The notes beneath the pieces were generated by a model that was given only the letters and a program-made list of their open reading frames with translations, was not told the origin of the DNA and did not search any database. From Cellulomonadaceae bacterium (lineage in GTDB: Bacteria > Actinomycetota > Actinomycetes > Actinomycetales > Cellulomonadaceae): a stretch of 5,698 nt of DNA. Shown here piece by piece: positions 1-4,489 of this stretch. The stretch lies in contig JAITCS010000022.1 of NCBI GenBank assembly GCA_031282935.1, positions 1 through 5,698 of the forward strand, written 5' to 3'. The position numbers were made by a program, and so were the translations under genes. Position 1 is the first letter of the stretch. The number at the start of each line of letters is the position of its first letter.

Positions 1-742
1 CGTTGTCCGGGGTGCCGGTGCCGCGCTCGGTGTTGTAGTCGTTCACCCACAAGGTCACGCGGTTTGCGCCCTGGGCAGGGTTCGCCACGGTGCCATCAAC
101 GTGGAACTCGCCGTTGAACACTTGGTCGGCGTACTCGAAAGCTTCACGCACAAAGCGGTAGGCCGAGTTAGGCTCACCCTCTACATAGAAGATCCGAGTC
201 CACGGCGAGTTAGGCCGCATACCGCCAGCAAGTGCGCCCTGCGCCAAGTTGCCAGCCACAACCTCGTTGGCTACCTCGTAAGAGTTAACCGGGTTGCCAT
301 CGGAACCGAACAGGCCGTAACGGGTCGAAATGTCCTCGGCCACCAAGCGAATGTAAGTCCGCATACGGTCAAGCATGATCTCTTGGTCGGCTGGGCTGTT
401 GGTGAGCTCGGGGTTGGAAGCCGAAACCGGGTTCACGCCGTCGCGGCTGAAGAACCAGCTCGGGGTCTGGCTGTGCCAAACCAGCACGTGACCGAACACG
501 GTCAGGTTGTGCTCCACCGCGAAATCCAAGATAGCGCGAGCCTGATCGTGCATCCGGAAGGTGTCAAACCCGCCGCCTGCGAACCAAGATTCGGGCTTCA
601 TGTGGTTCTCGCCCACCAAGTGGTTGAAGTGGTGCAACAACAACTCCGAGTGCTCGCCGCTGAGTTCACGGGTGTCCACAGCGATACCGGTATGGATACC
701 AGGCAGGGTTGCGGACAGCGGAATGAGGTCGCGCTCCCAAGA
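1..742 (-). other. GH10 catalytic domain, N-terminal part
   Basis: From about residue 970 (SWERDLIPLS) to the edge. Family-typical segments appear in order: IHTGIAVD at the start of the barrel, HFNHLVGENHMKPESW (strand 2 substrate contacts), HVLVWHSQTPSWF (strand 3), YEVANEVV with acid/base Glu1129 at 265-263 (strand 4), RPNSPW, and LWVNDYNTE (strand 5). The usual acid/base context is DVVNE; here it is EVANE, keeping the essential Asn-Glu pair. About the last third of the barrel, with the nucleophile Glu, should follow beyond position 1. Confidence 0.93.
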
Positions 743-3649
743 GATGGGGGCAGGCAGTTGGATGGAAATCGAGTCAATCTCAAAGGTGGAGGTGTCGCCA
801 ATTTCGCCGGATTGCCACGGAGTCTCGAAGTAGAGGTTAGCCATGTTTGTGAACGCGGGCATCATGAACTCAACATCAAAGTGGGTCCACTCATTGTTGC
901 GAACTTGGATACCGGTGGCCAGGTTAGTGAACGTGCCGGAACCAGTTTGGATGGACAGCGTCAAGGTGCCGTTGCCAGCAGCCCGATCAATGAAGCGAGC
1001 GTAACCAGAAACCTGGAAGCGGCGCATCGGGGCCAACAGCTCTACTACGTCCAGCATAGGCCCGTCGCCCTGGCTGTCGCGGTTCGACACGCGGAAAGCG
1101 TAGTCGGAGCCGTTCGCGCCTGGGCTAACTACCGCAGCCTCAAGGGGCAGCGGATCGCCGGTGGCTAAACTGGAAGTGGTGTTACGGCCAAACCAACCCT
1201 GAGCTTCGCCATCCTCAAAGTCGAAGTAGGCGCCATCGAACTCCCACTCGGTGTCAATCTCGGGAGCTGGCGAAACCCGCCAAATCTCGATGTTGTCCAA
1301 GTAGTAGCTACGGCTCGCAGCCCCTTCGGCTTCAGTGGCTTGAATTTGCATTTCCGAGCCTTGGCCAGCCAAGTGGGTGTTCGAGGTGACAGTGGTCCAC
1401 GAGTTGTCGGTGATGGCGTGGTCGCCACCGCCGCTCGCCCAAGTCTGATTTTCGCGGAACAGGATTTGACCAGCGCCAAACCCGGCCTCCATGCGGGCGT
1501 CAAGCACGAACACGTAGCCAGCGCCAGCCTGGAGTAAACCAGTGCCGACCATCGGAGCACGCCAGTTGTCGGTGCCGGTCACGCGCAACACGTTGCCTTC
1601 ACCGTCAGGATTAGCCACCACGGCGAGCGCAGGGCCGCCGTTTTGGGTGATGGCCAGAATGTCTGCGGCGTCCTCGAAGTCGTAGCGCGCTACGAGTTCC
1701 CGCTCAAATTCGGGTTCGGTGATTTCCGGTGCGGTGCCCAAACGGGTGATGATGATGTTGTCGGCGTAGAAAGCGCCGTCGCCACCATTTACCAATCGTA
1801 CCGGCATCGGGGCAATCTCATCCCAAGTGAACTCACCAGAGATAGTGGACCACTCGGTATCGGACATCGCATGATTACCCACAACCCACGGCCACGGATC
1901 GTTAGCGCCCTCAAAGCGAGCGTTCATAGCCGCAGAACCCTCTGGGCGCAGCACATCGGCCTGGAAACGGTAAGTCGCACCCTGCTCGAAAGTACCAGCC
2001 GGGATTTGTGTACCATGCCAGCTAGCAGCGGTCACGATACGCTGCACATTACCCTCACCAATCGGATTGGGAACAACCTCAAACTGGCCACCATCGCCAC
2101 CAGCGACAACACCATCCTCAAAGTCACGCGACCAAACCACAGTCTCACCAGTAACCGGCGGGGTGGTGCCACCATCGGTATCATCCGAGAGCAAGGTCAA
2201 ACGGGCGGCGCGCACCAACAGTTGCATGTTTTCTACACCAGTGGTGGCACGAATCTGCTGGTTGTCAGCACCAGCGACGATTTCACCGGACAGCACAGTC
2301 CATTCGTTTTCGCTGACATTCACATTGCTGATGTGGCTACCAGGATGGCCGCCAAGATTAATTTGGGCGCCATCAAAACCGGCAGCAGCTCGTACGCTTA
2401 CCTCGAATAGGTAGGTTTCGCCTTCAACCATCGGGAAGTGGCCGCCACCGTTATTGGTGTCAAAAATACCAGACCAATCGGCGCGGCCCAACTGCCACGC
2501 CGGAGCGCCGTCAACGGTCACCGCAGTGTGGCCACCGTGCGACATGAGATCCCAGTTCCACGAGCCGTCACCATTGGTGAGGTTCGATTCGCGCACTACC
2601 TCACCTGCGGGGGTGCTGAATATTGGGGCGTCGCCGCTTTCGATCGGCACATAGCGGGAAACGGTTACGCTTTCCACCAGGAAGGTGCCCGCTACGCCAC
2701 CGTTCAGGCGTGCGACGGGGTTAGCGAGACCGATCCGCGTGAAGGTACCGGCGATGATATCCCAATCTTGACCAATGTTGGCGTTGCCAACCCACTCATG
2801 GGCGGAATCGCCATTGTCAGAGGTAACCCAGCGGATCTCGCCGGAGGTAACCGGGGCTGGGGTCTCCGCGATCGGGAGAGTAGCTTCGGTCGAAACCACG
2901 GCGGCGGTGGGAACCACAACTGCGGCGGCGGCGAAGGCGGCGATTGGGGTCGCTACGGCAACCTCTTCTTCGTCGGCTTTGTCGTTTTCATCAACGACGA
3001 CTACGTCTGATACTACCGAATCATCGCCATTTTCGATATCGGTGATGTCGGCGTTATCCGAACCATCGGTGCCATTATCGGTGTTGTCCGAACCGTCGGT
3101 GCCATTATCGGTATTGTCCGAACCGTCGGTAACGTTCTCCGTGCTGTTGTCCGAACCATCGGTGCTGTTATCCGTACCGTTGTCGGCGCTGTCCGAACCT
3201 TCCTCGGTCGCCGGAGTTTCCTCTTCGGGGGCCACAACGGGAGGTGCCCACCGAACAGATGCGCTAATGGCATATTGAACGCCATTCTCAATGAGTTGGG
3301 GGGGGGTCTGGAGCCCTTGCCAATCCCGGTCTTGAGTTATGGACAAGACGCCATCGTTGATATTCCAGTCAGTATTTCCACCCGAGGCAATACTCCAAGT
3401 ATTACCGGCGCTATCAACCAAACCATTAGAGAAATCTAAGGTTACAGTTTCCAACTGATATTGAGTTTCAGCGGCTGCCGGAGCTGCGGTGAGCCCGCTG
3501 GCCGCTAGTGCAGTAGTGCCCACTAATGAGGCAGAAACAATTGCGGCGCTCCGCCGAAGCCAGGCTTTGACCGTGGGATTACTCCCCCGGCTACCCGCCC
3601 TCGGTGCCGCATGTGTCTGCGGGCTGCGCAGACTCATGGTTCGAAACAT
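1..3649 (-). CDS. Secreted modular GH10 endo-1,4-beta-xylanase (3' end beyond window)
   Basis: An open frame of 1216 codons runs without a stop to the window edge. The start is ATG at 3649-3647, placed 7 nt after AAGGAG; a second in-frame ATG at 3637 lacks that spacing. Seen in order: Sec signal peptide (1-60), a CBM half (61-137), a low-complexity insert (138-269), the other CBM half (270-336), four more CBM4/9-CBM22-like beta-sandwich modules (about 340-487, 497-637, 648-792, 803-965), then a GH10 barrel from about 970. GH10 hallmarks visible are ENHMKPESW (1014-1022), HVLVWHSQTPSWFF (about 1054), the acid/base Glu1129 in VANEVV, and NDYNTE (1203-1208). Members of the family hydrolyse internal beta-1,4 bonds of xylan by a retaining mechanism. 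The second catalytic Glu is not in the window, so activity cannot be fully confirmed. It lies downstream of a SipW-type peptidase but has an ordinary Sec leader and probably its own promoter in the 291-bp gap. Confidence 0.95.
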   Translation of the reverse strand, partial: MFRTMSLRSPQTHAAPRAGSRGSNPTVKAWLRRSAAIVSASLVGTTALAASGLTAAPAAAETQYQLETVTLDFSNGLVDSAGNTWSIASGGNTDWNINDGVLSITQDRDWQGLQTPPQLIENGVQYAISASVRWAPPVVAPEEETPATEEGSDSADNGTDNSTDGSDNSTENVTDGSDNTDNGTDGSDNTDNGTDGSDNADITDIENGDDSVVSDVVVVDENDKADEEEVAVATPIAAFAAAAVVVPTAAVVSTEATLPIAETPAPVTSGEIRWVTSDNGDSAHEWVGNANIGQDWDIIAGTFTRIGLANPVARLNGGVAGTFLVESVTVSRYVPIESGDAPIFSTPAGEVVRESNLTNGDGSWNWDLMSHGGHTAVTVDGAPAWQLGRADWSGIFDTNNGGGHFPMVEGETYLFEVSVRAAAGFDGAQINLGGHPGSHISNVNVSENEWTVLSGEIVAGADNQQIRATTGVENMQLLVRAARLTLLSDDTDGGTTPPVTGETVVWSRDFEDGVVAGGDGGQFEVVPNPIGEGNVQRIVTAASWHGTQIPAGTFEQGATYRFQADVLRPEGSAAMNARFEGANDPWPWVVGNHAMSDTEWSTISGEFTWDEIAPMPVRLVNGGDGAFYADNIIITRLGTAPEITEPEFERELVARYDFEDAADILAITQNGGPALAVVANPDGEGNVLRVTGTDNWRAPMVGTGLLQAGAGYVFVLDARMEAGFGAGQILFRENQTWASGGGDHAITDNSWTTVTSNTHLAGQGSEMQIQATEAEGAASRSYYLDNIEIWRVSPAPEIDTEWEFDGAYFDFEDGEAQGWFGRNTTSSLATGDPLPLEAAVVSPGANGSDYAFRVSNRDSQGDGPMLDVVELLAPMRRFQVSGYARFIDRAAGNGTLTLSIQTGSGTFTNLATGIQVRNNEWTHFDVEFMMPAFTNMANLYFETPWQSGEIGDTSTFEIDSISIQLPAPISWERDLIPLSATLPGIHTGIAVDTRELSGEHSELLLHHFNHLVGENHMKPESWFAGGGFDTFRMHDQARAILDFAVEHNLTVFGHVLVWHSQTPSWFFSRDGVNPVSASNPELTNSPADQEIMLDRMRTYIRLVAEDISTRYGLFGSDGNPVNSYEVANEVVAGNLAQGALAGGMRPNSPWTRIFYVEGEPNSAYRFVREAFEYADQVFNGEFHVDGTVANPAQGANRVTLWVNDYNTERGTGTPDN
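755..2632 (-). other. Four tandem CBM4/9-CBM22-like modules (modules 2-5) of the xylanase
   Basis: Module 2 (about 340-487) contains WQLGRADWSGIFD and YLFEVSVRA. Module 3 (497-637) starts VVWSRDFEDG and ends FYADNIIITR. Module 4 (648-792) starts LVARYDFEDA and ends YYLDNIEIWR. Module 5 (803-965) starts AYFDFEDG and ends FEIDSISIQL. The recurring pattern is a DFEDG opening, a YxFxxxxR strand, an EWT/SWT turn and a closing (D)xIxI strand, as in CBM4/9 and CBM22 modules that precede GH10 domains. Modules 3 and 4 share VVxNPxGEGNVxR and look like a duplicated pair. Such modules usually bind xylan or mixed-linkage glucans; family assignment here is by pattern only. Short Thr/Pro/Gly linkers separate modules 2 and 3. 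Confidence 0.75.
2843..3238 (-). other. Low-complexity insert in the first CBM of the xylanase
   Basis: Residues 138-269. The first part is acidic: Glu/Thr/Pro at 142-150, then DGSDN/TDNGT-type repeats to about 200, then a mixed acidic stretch ending KADEEE (224-229). The second part (230-252) is an uncharged Ala/Val-rich run, followed by a Thr/Pro-rich exit (253-269). The composition resembles a disordered linker, yet it sits within a folded module rather than between modules. The Asp/Asn-rich repeats might bind Ca2+ by analogy with thrombospondin type 3-like sequences, but no exact calcium motif is identified. Confidence 0.7.
3054..3179 (-). repeat. 30/33-bp tandem repeat encoding DGSDN-TDNGT units
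   Basis: Four consecutive units begin at 3054, 3084, 3114 and 3147, of 30, 30, 33 and 33 bp. Each opens (plus strand) with TTRTCCGAACCRTCGGT. A degenerate fifth copy follows from 3180. The first two units differ at only three positions, which suggests recent duplication. All lengths are multiples of three, so copy number can change without breaking the xylanase frame. They encode Asp/Asn/Gly/Ser/Thr-rich sequence at about residues 157-200. Confidence 0.9.
3298..3306 (-). repeat. C9 homopolymer within the xylanase coding sequence
   Basis: Nine G on the plus strand (C9 on the coding strand) at codons 115-117, encoding the Pro pair of QTPPQ. The frame is open on both sides only with nine bases. 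Ten C would reach TGA three codons after the tract. Eight C would shift into a frame that stays open to a stop at 3013. Either slip removes everything after the first half-CBM, including the catalytic domain. The position and length suit slipped-strand mispairing, but a single sequence cannot show that the tract varies. Confidence 0.85.
3470..3649 (-). other. Sec signal peptide of the xylanase
   Basis: Residues 1-60. A long basic n-region with several Arg and Lys ends in KAWLRRS (28-34). A hydrophobic core of about 20 residues (AAIVSASLVGTTALAASGLT) follows, then an APAAA c-region. The best signal peptidase I site is after Ala60 (Ala at -3 and -1), giving a mature start ETQYQL. No lipobox cysteine is present and the n-region lacks a convincing twin-Arg SRRxFLK motif, so Sec export and release by ordinary SPase I is the simplest reading. 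The long n-region is typical of large actinobacterial secreted proteins. Confidence 0.85.
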
Positions 3650-3656
3650 CCAAACG

Positions 3657-3663
3657 CTCCTTC
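3657..3663 (-). promoter_or_regulatory. Ribosome binding site of the xylanase gene
   Basis: GAAGGAG on the coding strand, with 7 nt between its last G and the ATG at 3649. This strong match and good spacing decide the start at 3649 rather than the in-frame ATG at 3637. Confidence 0.85.
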
Positions 3664-3768
3664 GCGTTCCGTGTGGCCGTTGCAGTGCATTGCGCACTTT
3701 TTGCGACCGCGTGGGTGATTTTCCCTAGCGCTTGTGGGCACTATCGGATTGAATCAGTGTGCTTGCGG

Positions 3769-3798
3769 TTTTAGTAAAATGTGGAATCACTACTAAAA
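3769..3798. promoter_or_regulatory. Perfect 8-bp inverted repeat, candidate operator
   Basis: TTTTAGTA (3769-3776) and TACTAAAA (3791-3798) are exact reverse complements separated by 14 bp. Centre-to-centre spacing is 22 bp, about two helical turns, which suits a dimeric regulator. It lies about 120 bp before the xylanase start codon. The weak AT-rich stem without a following U-run makes a terminator less likely. No regulator is visible in the window, so the role is inference. Confidence 0.4.
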
Positions 3799-3859
3799 AT
3801 GAGTACCCGGAGGCTCAACCACCTAGATTATTCGGCGCCACTAGGCCACCACTTTTGCG

Positions 3860-3879
3860 CCAAAAAGGCTTAGTTTTGG
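3860..3879. other. Short inverted repeat (possible weak hairpin)
   Basis: CCAAAA, an 8-nt loop, then TTTTGG. It lies about 60 bp downstream of the peptidase stop. The stem is short and AT-rich. On the minus strand, the transcribed direction, no clear U-run follows, so a terminator role is doubtful. Confidence 0.2.
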
Positions 3880-3940
3880 TCTTTTTACGGCGACGCGCCT
3901 GCCTTGCTGCCCTGTCGGCGCCTTGCGGTGTAGGCTGGAA

Positions 3941-4486
3941 TTAGAGAGCTTTTGCCTGGCCGTCACGCCTGTTGGCGCGCACGGTTTTGACCGCTGCGGT
4001 CACGGCGTATGCGACTAGGGCGATCCCGATCAGGAGCGCTATTGCGAGCACGGCCGTGGGGCCGTCAGTCAGATACCCGAGCAGCGGAATCGAATACACC
4101 ACCCGCCCCACTATCTGCTCCGGTATTAGCGGGGCGTCATCGGTGTTATTCGCATCGCCACGAGTAACCACCTCAATAACCGCATTACCATCACGGACGA
4201 TATTCACGATGCGGTGCGTGGTCAGGGTTGGATCGCCCGATATTTGCTGAAACGTGATGATGTCGCCGACGGAAAGGTTCTCGACCGCTGTCGGCTGCAC
4301 CACCACAATGTCGCCCGGCCGCAACGCGGGCTGCATGGAGCCCGTCAAAACCGTCAGCGGCTCGGCTCCCAGGAGCCTGGGCACTAGGGCTACCGTGGCG
4401 ACTATCAGTAATATCAGCGCGATAATTACGTTGGAAAGGATACGCCCAAGGTTGCCGTGTTTGCGCTTGCGTTTCTGATGGCTCAT
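3941..4486 (-). CDS. sipW: SipW/Sec11-type signal peptidase I
   Basis: Membrane serine peptidase of family S26B, 181 residues, a normal length for SipW-like enzymes. A basic cytoplasmic start (KRKRKH, 5-10) precedes a transmembrane helix at about 16-39. The catalytic Ser50 is in LTGSMQPALRPGDIVVV. The second catalytic residue is His91 in TTHRIV, where ordinary bacterial SPase I has Lys; this marks the archaeal/ER/SipW branch. RGDANNTDD (109-117) holds the conserved Asp box, followed by IVGRV. A second hydrophobic helix at about 143-166 and a basic tail end the protein. The ATG follows the stop of the upstream gene directly (TAAATG) with no good Shine-Dalgarno, so translation is probably coupled to it. 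Known SipW enzymes mature TasA/camelysin-like substrates encoded next to them, which fits the upstream gene here. It is less likely to serve the downstream xylanase, which has a standard Sec cleavage site. Confidence 0.93.
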   Translation of the reverse strand: MSHQKRKRKHGNLGRILSNVIIALILLIVATVALVPRLLGAEPLTVLTGSMQPALRPGDIVVVQPTAVENLSVGDIITFQQISGDPTLTTHRIVNIVRDGNAVIEVVTRGDANNTDDAPLIPEQIVGRVVYSIPLLGYLTDGPTAVLAIALLIGIALVAYAVTAAVKTVRANRRDGQAKAL

Positions 4487-4489
4487 TTA
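4484..4489 (-). promoter_or_regulatory. TAAATG stop-start junction between SipW substrate and peptidase genes
   Basis: TAA (4489-4487) is followed directly by ATG (4486-4484). The 20 nt before the ATG contain no AGGAG-like site. Re-initiation by ribosomes finishing the upstream gene is the likely way the peptidase is translated, tying its level to that of the substrate. Confidence 0.75.

Larger units (their letters stand above)
2642..3469 (-). other. First CBM4/9-CBM22-like module, interrupted by a long insert
   Basis: Residues 61-137 carry the front half of a CBM4/9-type beta-sandwich: TLDFSNG near the start, then DWQGLQTP and QYAISASVRW (to Trp134). Residues 270-336 (2642-2842) carry what looks like the back half: GEIRWVTSDN, then QDWDIIAGTFT and ESVTVSR. 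In module 5 of the same protein the corresponding strands (FQVSGYARF and GTLTLSIQT) are joined by a loop of only a few residues. The two pieces therefore look like one domain opened at that loop by about 130 residues. This is inferred by eye from strand order; a structure prediction would settle it. Confidence 0.6.
3650..3940. promoter_or_regulatory. Intergenic region upstream of the xylanase gene
   Basis: 291 bp between the peptidase stop and the xylanase start. No convincing gene is seen here. It is more AT-rich than its flanks in 3750-3890 and holds three inverted repeats: TTTTAGTA/TACTAAAA (3769-3798), AGTGC/GCACT (3684-3698) and CCAAAA/TTTTGG (3860-3879). It should carry the xylanase promoter, and perhaps a terminator for the peptidase operon, but no good -35/-10 pair and no classical GC-stem plus U-tract could be identified on the minus strand. 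Confidence 0.6.

Noticed and set aside
101..1168. Plus-strand ORF of 355 residues
   Set aside because: It lies antisense to the GH10 domain, which is well supported by catalytic motifs. The translation resembles no family and no ribosome site was noted.
1643..2410. Plus-strand ORF of 255 residues
   Set aside because: It is antisense to xylanase CBM modules 2 to 4, with no domain-like sequence; a shadow of GC-rich coding.
2438..3010. Plus-strand ORF of 190 residues with a Gly-rich end
   Set aside because: It is antisense to module 2 and the Ala/Val-rich insert; the Gly-rich stretch mirrors Ala/Pro codons.
3013..3291. Minus-strand 92-residue Arg/Thr/Pro-rich ORF
   Set aside because: It is the shifted frame of the xylanase across the DGSDN repeats. 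It would only be read if the C9 tract lost a base, so it is not annotated as a gene.
3803..3835. TTGAGC-like -35 box with a -10 near 3795 for the xylanase
   Set aside because: The possible -10 hexamers match poorly (4 of 6 or fewer) at any acceptable spacing, so no promoter is called.
3759..3944. Plus-strand 61-residue ORF in the intergenic gap
   Set aside because: It has no recognisable domain, runs into the end of the peptidase gene, and sits in the presumed regulatory region.
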